From Lachnospiraceae bacterium KGMB03038 (GTDB lineage: Bacteria; Bacillota; Clostridia; Lachnospirales; Lachnospiraceae), in the NCBI GenBank assembly GCA_007361935.1, contig CP041667.1, positions 3,252,501 through 3,316,500 of the forward strand: 64,000 nucleotides of DNA. The letters run 5' to 3'. A model generated the notes under the pieces. It searched no databases, was not told the DNA's origin, and saw only the letters and a list, made by a program, of their open reading frames with translations. The translations under genes and the position numbers were made by a program. Every line of letters starts with the position of its first letter. The stretch's first letter is position 1. Below are positions 43,399 to 52,067 of the stretch, piece after piece.

Positions 43399-43761
43399 AT
43401 GAAACATAAAATATTTCGCAGACTATTTTTGTTGGCATGTGTGGCAATCCTTGCCACAGGAGCTCTGACCGCGTGTACCAGCGATGATGATTCAGACGGC
43501 TCCTCCACCAGTTCGGAGTCGGATTCTGATTCGGACACGTCATCCGATTCCGACTATTCTTCTGATTCTGACAGTGATACATCGTCCGATACAGGTTCCT
43601 CTTCCAGTTCGGATACAGCGTCAGATTCAGAGGATTCTACAGATTCCGATACGGCATCTGACTCCAGTACGTCATCAGGATCCAGTTCCTCTTCAGAATC
43701 TGACACATCCTCAGAATCTGATACTTCATCTAGTTCGAGTTCTGTTTTGAATTCCAATTAG
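43399..43761 (+). CDS. Ser-Asp-repeat lipoprotein
   Basis: A 120-residue protein. The signal peptide (RRLFLLACVAILATGALTAC) ends in lipobox LTAC, so lipid attachment is at the Cys around residue 26. The rest, about 90 residues, is almost only Ser, Asp, Thr and Glu in SD/SS/TS repeats, with no folded domain. It resembles the flexible, acidic SD stalks of surface proteins but has no adhesive head. AAAGGAG precedes the start. A strong terminator follows at once, so it is monocistronic. Role unknown: a surface charge layer, ion binder or spacer is possible. Confidence 0.85.
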   Translation: MKHKIFRRLFLLACVAILATGALTACTSDDDSDGSSTSSESDSDSDTSSDSDYSSDSDSDTSSDTGSSSSSDTASDSEDSTDSDTASDSSTSSGSSSSSESDTSSESDTSSSSSSVLNSN

Positions 43762-43785
43762 AAAAGCGGAACAACAGGCCATATG

Positions 43786-43840
43786 AGAAGAAAAACAGGA
43801 TGAAATCGCTTTCTCTGTGATTTCATCCTGTTTTTCTTCT
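43786..43840. terminator. Strong bidirectional terminator
   Basis: A 22-bp perfect stem (43786-43807 with 43819-43840) has an A-rich 5' flank and T-rich 3' flank, so it can end both the lipoprotein transcript and the leftward corA transcript. Confidence 0.85.
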
Positions 43841-43899
43841 CTCGCAGCGTTACCCTTTCTTCATGTCCTTTCATCCTGCCGCAGATAATTAAATCCCGC

Positions 43900-44811
43900 C
43901 TATAGTATTTTCTTTTTCTTAAAGATTAAGATACACGCGATCACAATCACAATACTCAGGACTACTACCCCTGGATATCCGTCTTCCAATCCCGGCATAT
44001 CTTTGAAATTCATTCCATACCACCCGGTGATCAGCGTCAATGGGAAGAATATGGTAGAAACTACAGTCAGGAACTGCATATTACTGTTCTGCTTAGTGTC
44101 AATCTGGGACTGGTGGGCTTCCTTCACTTGCCCCGCGTATTCTAAAAGATGCTCTGTTCTGCTCTTTAACCGGTCCGCCCGATCCGCCAGCGTCCCAAAA
44201 TATTTCAGCTGTTTCTTTTGGAATAGGCCGTTCTCATTTTCTTCCAATTCTTTACTCAAATCCATAATCTCGTCATAATAACTCCGAAGCGTCAGAAGCT
44301 CTCTGCGCAGCGGCATAAGACGGGCCTGAAAATCCTTGATCCTGCCCTGAGCTACATCTTCCTCCATCTCAAACAGTCTCTTCTCGTAAGTAACCAGAAG
44401 TTCCTGGTCGCGGCTGATAAATTCCGCAATATAATTATAAATAAACCGTTCCCTTGTCTCACCTTGATGCATCTTCTTCTGCTGGATCCTGCGGATCAGC
44501 CGGAGGGAAAAATCTTCATCATCTACGATCACAATATGCCGGTCATTAATAAAAATCGCGATTTTATATCTGCTGCCCAGCACATCCAAAAGCTTTGGAA
44601 TACAGAAAGTACCTACCAAACAATCCTGCTGGTTTTCAATCTTGCAGAAGCCGATCTTAGATAGCTGCATTTCACCTTCATAGGCAATGTCCAGCTTCTC
44701 GAAGACCGCTCCGGCTTGGGCAGAATTAGTCAGAAAAACCGCTGGAAAACGCAATGTTTCCCACTCTTCCATATCCACTGGACATAACTGCTCTCCAAAC
44801 TGAAAGACCAT
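43900..44811 (-). CDS. CorA-like divalent cation transporter
   Basis: A 303-residue member of the CorA Mg2+/Co2+ channel family. A soluble N-terminal alpha/beta domain and long stalk helices (about 130-230) precede two C-terminal transmembrane segments, the first ending in the signature YGMNF. The start at 44811 has GGAGGTGAG. The terminal KKKKIL tail is on the inside, as usual. A TATAAT lies immediately upstream of the ribosome binding site; its -35 region falls inside the arm of repeat copy 9. Confidence 0.9.
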   Translation of the reverse strand: MVFQFGEQLCPVDMEEWETLRFPAVFLTNSAQAGAVFEKLDIAYEGEMQLSKIGFCKIENQQDCLVGTFCIPKLLDVLGSRYKIAIFINDRHIVIVDDEDFSLRLIRRIQQKKMHQGETRERFIYNYIAEFISRDQELLVTYEKRLFEMEEDVAQGRIKDFQARLMPLRRELLTLRSYYDEIMDLSKELEENENGLFQKKQLKYFGTLADRADRLKSRTEHLLEYAGQVKEAHQSQIDTKQNSNMQFLTVVSTIFFPLTLITGWYGMNFKDMPGLEDGYPGVVVLSIVIVIACILIFKKKKIL

Positions 44812-44849
44812 ATTCTCACCTCCGGGTATCATTATAACATAGGGCTTTC

Positions 44850-44917
44850 AAAAAGGGACAGGGCTTTTTCAATCGGGGCCGGGGGATTTTTAAAAATCCC
44901 CCGGCCCCGATTGAAAA
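44850..44917. repeat. Palindromic repeat family A, copy 9 (arm on left)
   Basis: The arm AAAAAGGGACAGGGC leads into the longest perfect palindrome of the family (52 bp, 44866-44917, centred at 44891/44892), beginning TTTTCAATCGGGGCC. It lies between the divergent corA-like and MATE genes. Confidence 0.95.
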
Positions 44918-44939
44918 TCTACGCACAAAGGCCTATACT
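44911..44939 (+). promoter_or_regulatory. MATE gene promoter using the repeat end as -35
   Basis: TTGAAA (44911-44916) lies in the right arm of repeat copy 9 and is 17 bp from TATACT (44934-44939), giving a near-consensus sigma-A promoter 38 bp before the MATE ATG. Confidence 0.5.
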
Positions 44940-44976
44940 ATTTAAGAATGTTATTTTTACGAAATCTGGTGATAAT

Positions 44977-46347
44977 ATGACACATTCCACTATTTCCAAA
45001 ACGCAGAAAAAGGATTTCAGCCAAGGAAGTGTGGCAGCCAATATTCTCCGGCTTGCTCTTCCAATGACGCTGGCTCAGCTGATCAATGTCCTTTACAATA
45101 TTGTAGACCGCATTTATATCGGACATCTTCCCAACACCTCCACTCAGGCCTTGACTGGGATAGGGCTTACTCTGCCTGTCATCACGATCATCACTGCCTT
45201 TGCCAATCTTTTTGGTATGGGCGGCGCTCCTTTATTTTCTATCGCCAGAGGCGCCCGGGAAACGGAACGGGCAAAATGGATCATGGGAAACTCTTTTTCT
45301 CTGCTTTTATTATCCGGTGTGGTTATCGCGGGAGTCTGCTTACTATTCAGGAAACCTCTTTTATATCTTTTTGGCGCCAGCGACATTACTTACCCTTACG
45401 CAAATGACTATATTACAATCTACCTGCTCGGAACTTTATTTGTTATGGTCAGCCTAGGTATGAACAATTTTATCAACGCTCAGGGCTTTGGCGTGACCGG
45501 AATGCTGACGGTATCTATCGGCGCCATCCTAAATCTGGTGCTGGATCCGCTTTTCATCTTCGTCTTCCACATGGGCGTCCAAGGAGCCGCTATTGCTACT
45601 GTCCTTTCTCAATGCATTTCTGCCATTTGGGTGCTTCACTTTCTAACGGGAAATAAGGTGTTAATAAAGTTGTCAAAGAAATATTTTCGTTTACAAAAGG
45701 GCCTGATTAAAGAGATAACCTCCCTTGGCCTTTCTGGTTTTGTTATGTCTATCACCAACGGGTCTGTCCAGATCATTTGTAATGCGACTCTTCAGAAATA
45801 TGGCGGCGACCTGTATGTCGGAATCATGACGGTACTTAACTCTGTACGGGAAATCATTAATATGCCGGTCACTGGGCTAACCAGCGGAGCTCAGCCTATC
45901 ATGAGTTTTAACTATGGAGCCGGGAAATATAAAAGAGTAAAAACCGCTATCTCATTTACCACCATCGCCTGTATCCTTTTTACACTGGTAATGTGGGCTC
46001 TTTTATTTTTCTTCCCTCGCTTCTTCATCCATCTTTTTAACAGCGAACCCGCACTTTTAAGAGAAGGCGTGCCTGCTATGCATTTGTATTTCTTCGGCAT
46101 TTTCATGATGGCTCTGCAGTTCGCCGGCCAGTCCACCTTCGTAGCCCTTGGCTACTCCCGACAGGCCGTATTCTTTTCCCTCCTTCGCAAAGCTGTGATC
46201 GTCATCCCCCTGACCATCTGGCTTCCTACAATAGCAGGTCTTGGAACAAACGGAGTATTTCTGGCCGAGCCAATTTCAAATTTTATCGGTGGAAGCGCCT
46301 GCTTTATTACCATGATGTTTACCGTCTGGAAGAAACTTAAAGATTAA
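44977..46347 (+). CDS. MATE-family multidrug/metabolite efflux protein
   Basis: A 456-residue membrane protein with about twelve transmembrane helices in two homologous halves. LRLALPMTLAQLINVLYNIVDRIYIGH at the N-terminus and TGLTSGAQPIMSFNYGAGKYKRVKTA in the second half are MATE signatures (NorM/DinF/MepA-like). It exports cationic compounds in exchange for Na+ or H+. The ATG at 44977 has only a weak ribosome site (GGTGAT), but the family N-terminus fits. The promoter probably uses the flanking repeat. Confidence 0.9.
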   Translation: MTHSTISKTQKKDFSQGSVAANILRLALPMTLAQLINVLYNIVDRIYIGHLPNTSTQALTGIGLTLPVITIITAFANLFGMGGAPLFSIARGARETERAKWIMGNSFSLLLLSGVVIAGVCLLFRKPLLYLFGASDITYPYANDYITIYLLGTLFVMVSLGMNNFINAQGFGVTGMLTVSIGAILNLVLDPLFIFVFHMGVQGAAIATVLSQCISAIWVLHFLTGNKVLIKLSKKYFRLQKGLIKEITSLGLSGFVMSITNGSVQIICNATLQKYGGDLYVGIMTVLNSVREIINMPVTGLTSGAQPIMSFNYGAGKYKRVKTAISFTTIACILFTLVMWALLFFFPRFFIHLFNSEPALLREGVPAMHLYFFGIFMMALQFAGQSTFVALGYSRQAVFFSLLRKAVIVIPLTIWLPTIAGLGTNGVFLAEPISNFIGGSACFITMMFTVWKKLKD

Positions 46348-46375
46348 TTTTGTAAATGATTTAATTTCTTTTTGT

Positions 46376-46440
46376 CATTTGGGTACAGGGCAAAAGTTAA
46401 TTGGGGACGTAGCCTTTTTTAATTTTACTACGTCCCCAAT
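46376..46440. repeat. Palindromic repeat family B, copy 3
   Basis: The arm CATTTGGGTACAGGGC is followed by hairpin ATTGGGGACGTAG/CTACGTCCCCAAT (46400-46412 with 46428-46440), with the inner part unpaired. It lies between the MATE gene and spmA. Confidence 0.9.
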
Positions 46441-46472
46441 CATATACTTTACAAAAACCTCAGGAGTTTCTT

Positions 46473-47090
46473 ATGTTGAATTTTCTCTGGGCCGGCATGA
46501 TTCTGATCGGTATTCTTTTCGCCGCTTTCACCGGCCGTATCCCGGACATTACCAACGCTGCCATTGACTCTTCTAAGGAAGCCATCACTCTTTGTATTAC
46601 TATGATGGGGGTTATGTCTTTATGGGTCGGGTTGATGGAAATCGCCAGAAGCGCGGGCGTAATCCAAAGCGCGTCCCGGCGGCTGCACCCTCTTCTGCGC
46701 TTTTTATTTCCCAGTCTTCCTCCGGGTCATTCTTCTGAGCCTTATATTCTTACCAATATGATCGCAAATTTTCTTGGGCTTGGCTGGGCCGCGACTCCGG
46801 CCGGATTGAAGGCGATGGAGGAATTATCGAAGCTGGAAGACGACCGGCGGCTTATGCGCCTCCCTGGTCCTGTAAGGAAAAAGGGAACTGCCAGCAATGA
46901 GATGTGCACCTTCCTGATCATTAATATTTCTTCCCTGCAGTTGATTCCGGTCAATGTGATAGCCTATCGGAGCCAATACGGAAGTGTGGATCCGGCCTCT
47001 ATTGTAGGCGCCGGAATTCTGGCTACTACAGTGAGCACAGGCGTTGCTGTCATCTTCTGCCGGCTGATGGACCGGAAACGAAAGCGCTGA
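46473..47090 (+). CDS. spmA: Spore maturation protein A
   Basis: A 205-residue membrane protein with about five hydrophobic segments. TNAAIDSSKEAITLCITMMGVMSLWVGLMEIARSAG and YILTNMIANFLGLGWAATPAGLKAME align by eye with Bacillus subtilis SpmA. It acts with SpmB in dehydrating the spore core. AGGAG precedes the ATG. In most spore formers spmA directly precedes spmB; here spmB is 5 kb away on the opposite strand. Confidence 0.92.
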   Translation: MLNFLWAGMILIGILFAAFTGRIPDITNAAIDSSKEAITLCITMMGVMSLWVGLMEIARSAGVIQSASRRLHPLLRFLFPSLPPGHSSEPYILTNMIANFLGLGWAATPAGLKAMEELSKLEDDRRLMRLPGPVRKKGTASNEMCTFLIINISSLQLIPVNVIAYRSQYGSVDPASIVGAGILATTVSTGVAVIFCRLMDRKRKR

Positions 47091-47101
47091 CTTTCGCGGG
47101 A

Positions 47102-48010
47102 TCACCCTTTTCCGCCGGATTGCTTTTCTGGAAATGCTACTGCCACTGACAGCCAGCCCGCTTCATAATCCGCCCGAATCTGGCCGCCCATCCGCTCCAC
47201 CAGTATTTTGGCGATAGAAAGTCCCAGACCGGTGGAGTTTCTCCCTGTCTCTACAGTATAGAACCGGTCAAAAAGCCGTGCGGCAGTTACCGCATTCAAT
47301 CCGGCGGATGGATTGGAAAATGTGATCCGTCCGCCTGGTTCCATTTCAACACGAAACACCCCTTCCCCGTATTTTATCCCATTGCTGATGATGTTTCCAA
47401 ATACGCGGCGCAAGGCATCCCGGTCTGCGGTCCGTTCTACCTTTTCTTTTGGGAGCTGGATCCTTGGCGTGATTCCCTCCTCTTGAAAAAGTACATATGC
47501 CGCGGCCAAGCTCTCCTCCAGCACTGCCCCTATATCCACTTTTTCTTCCGCCAGTTCTTCTGTTGAGAGAATAATAGAATAGCGAAACATTTCTTCCGTC
47601 AGCTTTTTCATCGCTTCTGCCCGGTTATTGATCAGTTCCAGGTATCGTCTGCCTGTCCGCGCAAGTTCTTCTTCTCTTAGCAGACGGACATATCCCAAGA
47701 TTCCTGTCAAAGGAGTGCGCAGATCATGAGAAATATTTGTAACTGCTTCTTTTAATTCCTGGTCGCCCTGCTGAAATCTGCGGCGCTTTTGATGAAATAT
47801 GGCAAGTTGACGATTCAGATCCGCCGCAAGGCGGCACATCCTGGAATCACGGCTTGAAATGGCAATCCTCCCATTGGTATCCTCCTGACAGCAATGGGCA
47901 AATTGTTCCCGGATTTCTTCCGCCGCCTTACGTATTCCGCAGATTTTTATTCCCAAGACCGCTGATAATACCAACAGCACAAGGCACAAAACACTAAGCC
48001 ATATTTCCAT
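47102..48010 (-). CDS. Sensor histidine kinase of an ABC-linked resistance module
   Basis: A 302-residue kinase with a single clear N-terminal hydrophobic segment (3-25) and no sizeable ectodomain. A short linker leads to HisKA (TNISHDLRTPLTGILGYV) and HATPase (NIISNGIKYGE, NSTGLGLSIAK). This compact form is typical of kinases that take their signal from a neighbouring ABC transporter. It lies downstream of the ABC permease and ATPase genes and of the OmpR regulator in one leftward cluster. Confidence 0.9.
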   Translation of the reverse strand: MEIWLSVLCLVLLVLSAVLGIKICGIRKAAEEIREQFAHCCQEDTNGRIAISSRDSRMCRLAADLNRQLAIFHQKRRRFQQGDQELKEAVTNISHDLRTPLTGILGYVRLLREEELARTGRRYLELINNRAEAMKKLTEEMFRYSIILSTEELAEEKVDIGAVLEESLAAAYVLFQEEGITPRIQLPKEKVERTADRDALRRVFGNIISNGIKYGEGVFRVEMEPGGRITFSNPSAGLNAVTAARLFDRFYTVETGRNSTGLGLSIAKILVERMGGQIRADYEAGWLSVAVAFPEKQSGGKG

Positions 48011-48061
48011 TGTCCCGCTCCTTCTTTGGCTTTCTCATTTTTAATCGTTTTCTTCTCTCTT

Positions 48062-48886
48062 CTATTTTAAATCTTTCTTTTCAAACAGCCAGATTCCGAC
48101 TCCAGTGGCCGCGGCAATTATTCCCAAAGAATACAGCGCCATCGCCGCCGGATGGACTGCCATCTGTCCCGCAAGCTGGAATCCCTGCCCTGTAGGAAGG
48201 AAGTCCGCAAGAAACTGCAGCAGTTTCCGTTCCCCTTCTGTGGGATAGACGGGATTTGGCACAGTTTCTATCAAGAATTCTCCATTGATGCTGATTGCCT
48301 GTTCCACCATCTCCGGCTGGCTCAAAAGGTTCAAAAGCCCACTGGCCAGCATCAAAAAACCAAAGATCAGTCCCATACTGATTACCGCGGCCGCCGCTTT
48401 ATTGGCGCAAAGCATGGATAACAGATTGAAAAGCGCCGCGTATACAAGGATGAGCAGAACTGCATCCGCCATCTGCCAAATCAAGGCCGAAGGCTTTGTC
48501 TCAAAAAACCCAAACATCGGAATTCCCACTGCGCACACCAGCAAGAGGTAGGCCACATAAAATGCCAGATTCCCAAAGGCACAAGTCAGAAAATTCGCAA
48601 AATAAATCTCTTTCCTCCCATGGCCCGCGATCACCTTATTACGGATCGTTCCGTCACTATAGTCGGCTCCTACATACATCGTGACAAACGCGGCGGCCGC
48701 GATCCCAATCATGGCGATCAGATTCAGAAAGAAATCATCAATCTGTACATCCAATCCGTAATTGACCATTTCATTATGCTCTGAGAGAAGCATAAAGCCG
48801 CCAAACGCCAGACAGACCGCCAAGCAGACCCAGAAAGTCCCGCTCTTCTTAAGGCGCATAAGATTAGCTCCCAACAGCTTACGCAT
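48062..48886 (-). CDS. ABC-2 type permease
   Basis: A 274-residue integral membrane protein with six predicted transmembrane segments and a large loop between segments 1 and 2, as in lantibiotic-immunity (LanE/G-like) permeases. I choose the ATG at 48886 with AGGAGGTG; a GTG nine bases earlier lies within that site. It overlaps the ATPase gene by eight bases. Together they probably expel or shed a membrane-active peptide. Confidence 0.87.
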   Translation of the reverse strand: MRKLLGANLMRLKKSGTFWVCLAVCLAFGGFMLLSEHNEMVNYGLDVQIDDFFLNLIAMIGIAAAAFVTMYVGADYSDGTIRNKVIAGHGRKEIYFANFLTCAFGNLAFYVAYLLLVCAVGIPMFGFFETKPSALIWQMADAVLLILVYAALFNLLSMLCANKAAAAVISMGLIFGFLMLASGLLNLLSQPEMVEQAISINGEFLIETVPNPVYPTEGERKLLQFLADFLPTGQGFQLAGQMAVHPAAMALYSLGIIAAATGVGIWLFEKKDLK

Positions 48887-49793
48887 GGCTTTCACCTCCT
48901 ACCAGATTAATGAAATACCCCTCCAGGCTTTCGTCTTTCTCGCGCAAAGTCTTGATCTTACATCCCTCTGCCGCCAGAGCAAGCGTAAGCTCTGTCACTT
49001 CAATCTGCCCGTAAATGTCGGCTTCTGTTTCCGATAAAATCGTATATGGTATTTTACGCTTGTCCATTACCCGTGTCAGCGCCTGGACATCCGATACCTC
49101 CACATGGATACATTTCTGACAGTTTTGCTCCAGTTCCCTTGCGCTGATCTCCTTGACCATCTGTCCATGGTCGATAAACCCATAATGAGTGGCAAGCCTG
49201 GACAATTCTCCCAGAATATGGCTGGAGATCAAAACAGTGATCTGATACTCACGGTTTAATTTTAGAATCAGCTCCCGCATTTCCACGATGCCTTGAGGAT
49301 CCAGTCCATTTGTCGGTTCATCTAAAAGCAGGAAGTCCGGGTTCCCTGCCAGCGCTACAGCAATTCCGAGCCTCTGGCGCATTCCCAGCGAGAAATCTTT
49401 GGCCTTCTTTTTCCCGGTATCCGGCAGGCCTACTAAATTGAGCAGTTCCCCAATTCCATCTTCGGAAGGAAGCCCGATGATGCGGTATTGCTGCCTAAGA
49501 TTCTCTTCTGCCGTCATGTGCTGATAGACGGACGGCGTCTCTACCACCGCGCCGATCCTGCGTCTGGCTTTGAGGATCTCCTTCTCTTGATTCCCGGTTC
49601 CGTAAAGGGTATAGGTTCCTCCAGTAGGTTTTTGCAGGCCGCAGATCAAACGGATCAGAGTCGTCTTCCCCGCTCCATTTTTCCCTACAAATCCGTAGAT
49701 CGCGCCTTTTGGCACATGCAGTGTCACATCGTCTAGGGCTTTAAAATGCCTGTATTTTTTCTGCAGATGACTGGTTGTTAAGACATATTCCAT
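48879..49793 (-). CDS. ABC transporter ATP-binding protein (BcrA/LanF-like)
   Basis: A 304-residue ATPase with a complete single ABC domain: Walker A GKNGAGKTT, signature FSLGMRQRLG, Walker B LLLDEPTNGLDP and H-loop SSHILGEL. A C-terminal extension of about 90 residues is typical of bacitracin/lantibiotic self-protection ATPases. It works with the adjacent ABC-2 permease. An OmpR regulator lies 130 bp upstream and the kinase is downstream of the permease, matching peptide-antibiotic response modules. Confidence 0.92.
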   Translation of the reverse strand: MEYVLTTSHLQKKYRHFKALDDVTLHVPKGAIYGFVGKNGAGKTTLIRLICGLQKPTGGTYTLYGTGNQEKEILKARRRIGAVVETPSVYQHMTAEENLRQQYRIIGLPSEDGIGELLNLVGLPDTGKKKAKDFSLGMRQRLGIAVALAGNPDFLLLDEPTNGLDPQGIVEMRELILKLNREYQITVLISSHILGELSRLATHYGFIDHGQMVKEISARELEQNCQKCIHVEVSDVQALTRVMDKRKIPYTILSETEADIYGQIEVTELTLALAAEGCKIKTLREKDESLEGYFINLVGGESHA

Positions 49794-49923
49794 ATTCTTG
49801 CCTCCTGTTTCCTCTTTCTGTCCGGGCTGTCCTTAAGATTCCCCGGCAGCATCCAGGATAGCGGTCTCCGGTTAAGAAACCAGTAAAGGAATTCGTAAAG
49901 AAACCGTAAAGATTTCGCCTTTC

Positions 49924-50613
49924 TCATCCTTGTCTCAGCTTGAAACCAATCCCCCAGACTGCTTCAATATAGTCTTTTCCCGATAATTCCTTAAGTTTCC
50001 TGCGCAGATTGCTGATATGGACTTTCAAAGACTCTTCTGTACAGTCCGGCGTATCTTGCCCGATCCTGTCCAAAAGTATGGCTTTTGTGATCACCTGAGA
50101 TGGATTCTGAAGCAATGTTTTTAGGATGGCGGACTCAGTCCTGGTCAAGTGTACCTCACGGCCATCCACCTTAACAAGCTGGCTCTCCAAATCCATAGAA
50201 ATACGCTCAAATTCCAATATCGAAAGCCGCGTTTTCTCTTCTTTCTCCGTTTTTCTGAGCTGGACCTGTATCCTCGCCAGAAGCTCATCCACATCGAAAG
50301 GTTTCGTTATATAGTCGGCCGCTCCGTTTAATAGGAGCTCTACCTTATTACGCACCTCGCCTTTAGCGCTCATTATGATCACCGGAAGATCGGCGATTTC
50401 TGGAAGTACTTTCTCCCCGGAAAGTCCCGGCAGCATAAGGTCCAGCAATACCAAATCCGGCTTTTCTTTCTGGAACAATAAGAGAGCCTCCGTTCCAGAA
50501 TAAGCGCGTATTACCCTATATTCCTTTTTTTCTAAAATTTCTTCCACCATATCCCCAATATATACATCATCATCCACGACCGCGATCGTATTTCTGCTTT
50601 GTTCCCTATTCAT
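49924..50613 (-). CDS. OmpR-family response regulator of the ABC module
   Basis: A 229-residue regulator. The receiver has VVDDD, phospho-acceptor Asp in LVLLDLMLPGLSG and Lys in YITKPFDVDE. The winged helix carries LTRTESAILKTLLQNPSQVIT and HISNLRRKLKEL. I place the start at the ATG at 50613, eight bases after GGAGG; another ATG lies 15 bases upstream. It is first in the cluster with the ABC genes and kinase. Confidence 0.9.
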   Translation of the reverse strand: MNREQSRNTIAVVDDDVYIGDMVEEILEKKEYRVIRAYSGTEALLLFQKEKPDLVLLDLMLPGLSGEKVLPEIADLPVIIMSAKGEVRNKVELLLNGAADYITKPFDVDELLARIQVQLRKTEKEEKTRLSILEFERISMDLESQLVKVDGREVHLTRTESAILKTLLQNPSQVITKAILLDRIGQDTPDCTEESLKVHISNLRRKLKELSGKDYIEAVWGIGFKLRQG

Positions 50614-50727
50614 CCTAATTTCCTCCATTCCTTCTCATTGTACTATTTCTCTTTGTCATTTTCAAATTCTTAACTTTTCCTTATTTATGCAGTTTTTGCG
50701 AATTTTCATGCATTTTAGCCCATTTTA

Positions 50728-50784
50728 TTGACATTTTTGACAAATAGTGATATGCTAAATTTTGTATTAAAGAAACAGTTTCTT
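50728..50784 (+). promoter_or_regulatory. Consensus promoter and operator-like palindrome before the DUF819 gene
   Basis: TTGACA (50728-50733), 17 bp, then TATGCT (50751-50756). Fourteen bases on, just after the expected start site, lies a 15-bp palindrome AAGAAACAGTTTCTT (50770-50784). The position suggests a repressor or CcpA/GntR-like site in the initially transcribed region. Confidence 0.5.
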
Positions 50785-50817
50785 AACAGAGCTAATTTTT
50801 GAAAGGAGGATGAGAGT

Positions 50818-52056
50818 ATGTGGGGACATATTTTCGACCTTAACAATCCGCTTGTAGGAGCGGACAACACCTGGGTACTTTGGGCTATCTGTGCTGCTGG
50901 CGCCGCTGCTGCCATCTATCTGGAACAAAGATACGCATGGGCCGCAAAAGCCAGCGGAGCCATTGTGGCTCTTGTATTTGCCTTAATTTTATCAAATCTG
51001 GGAATTATTCCGACAGCCTCACCTGTTTGGGACATTGTCTGGGATTATGTAGTTCCGCTTTCCCTTCCGCTTCTGCTGATGCAGTGTAATGTGCGTGACA
51101 TGGGGAAGGATTCCTTAAGACTTCTTGGAATCTTCTTATTTGGTTCCGTCGGCACAATGGCAGGCGCAATCCTTGGATTCTTCCTTTTAGGCAACTTTAT
51201 TCCTGAACTGAACGCGCTGGCTGGCGTATTTACCGGAACTTATGTCGGCGGGTCTGTAAACTTTGCCGCGCTGGGCGAAGCGTTTGGTGTAACCGGCGAA
51301 ATGCTGTCAGCCGCTACAGTCGCTGACAACCTGCTGATGGCGCTTTACTTCTTTGTACTGGTCATGATTCCGACCATCGGTTTCTTCCGCAAGAATTACA
51401 AACATCCGCATCAGGATGCGGTAGAAGCTGGATCTGTCAATAAAGAAGAAGGCGAGACCGCTGCTGCCGCTTACTGGGGACGGAAAGAAATATCTCTGAA
51501 AGATATCGCGATGGCTGTTGCCGTTTCCTTCGTGATCGTTGCTTTGTCAGGTATCGTTGCGGACTTCCTGGGTGGAGTGATTCCAACCTCCAATCCTGTC
51601 CTGTCTATGCTGAACACGCTGTTTGGCAATATGTATCTGTGGATCGCAACCATCTCTATGATCTGCGCGACAGCGGCCCCGGGATTCTTTGGTGAAATCA
51701 GAGGAACCAATGAATTGGGAACTTTCCTGATCTACCTGTTCTTCTTTGTAATTGGTGTTCCTGCCTCTATCCCGTTGATCGTACGGAATTCACCACTGCT
51801 TCTGGTGTTCGCGGCAATTGTCGTTATCGTAAATATGCTGTTTAGCTTTGTGTTTGGAAAGATTTTCCACTTCGATCTGGAAGAGATCATCTGCGCATCC
51901 AACGCAAATATCGGCGGACCTACCACATCTGCCGCTATGGCGGTCTCCAAAGGCTGGACGAAACTGGTCGGACCTTGTCTGATCGTTGGTACGATCGGTT
52001 ATGTAATCGGAACTTATCTTGGTCTGATCGTAGGAAGCCTTTTGGGCGCGGCGTAA
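50818..52056 (+). CDS. DUF819 family membrane transporter
   Basis: A 412-residue integral membrane protein with about ten transmembrane helices. Two family motifs are visible: GGSVNFAALGEAFG in the first half and ICASNANIGGPTTSAAMAVSKGW near the C-terminus, an inverted-repeat arrangement as in carboxylate or amino-acid carriers. No member has an agreed substrate. The next gene is a membrane-dipeptidase-type enzyme, so a dipeptide or acylated amino acid is plausible (inference). AAAGGAGG precedes the start, and a terminator separates it from the dipeptidase. Confidence 0.85.
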   Translation: MWGHIFDLNNPLVGADNTWVLWAICAAGAAAAIYLEQRYAWAAKASGAIVALVFALILSNLGIIPTASPVWDIVWDYVVPLSLPLLLMQCNVRDMGKDSLRLLGIFLFGSVGTMAGAILGFFLLGNFIPELNALAGVFTGTYVGGSVNFAALGEAFGVTGEMLSAATVADNLLMALYFFVLVMIPTIGFFRKNYKHPHQDAVEAGSVNKEEGETAAAAYWGRKEISLKDIAMAVAVSFVIVALSGIVADFLGGVIPTSNPVLSMLNTLFGNMYLWIATISMICATAAPGFFGEIRGTNELGTFLIYLFFFVIGVPASIPLIVRNSPLLLVFAAIVVIVNMLFSFVFGKIFHFDLEEIICASNANIGGPTTSAAMAVSKGWTKLVGPCLIVGTIGYVIGTYLGLIVGSLLGAA

Positions 52057-52067
52057 ATTAGGTTTAC

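Noticed and set aside
43500..43757. Ser-Asp codon repeats considered as a CRISPR-like or tandem DNA repeat
   Set aside because: Units are irregular and follow codon structure of the lipoprotein; there are no constant repeats with unique spacers.
43554..43757. Minus-strand acidic frame opposite the Ser-Asp lipoprotein
   Set aside because: A mirror of low-complexity codons, with no ribosome binding site.
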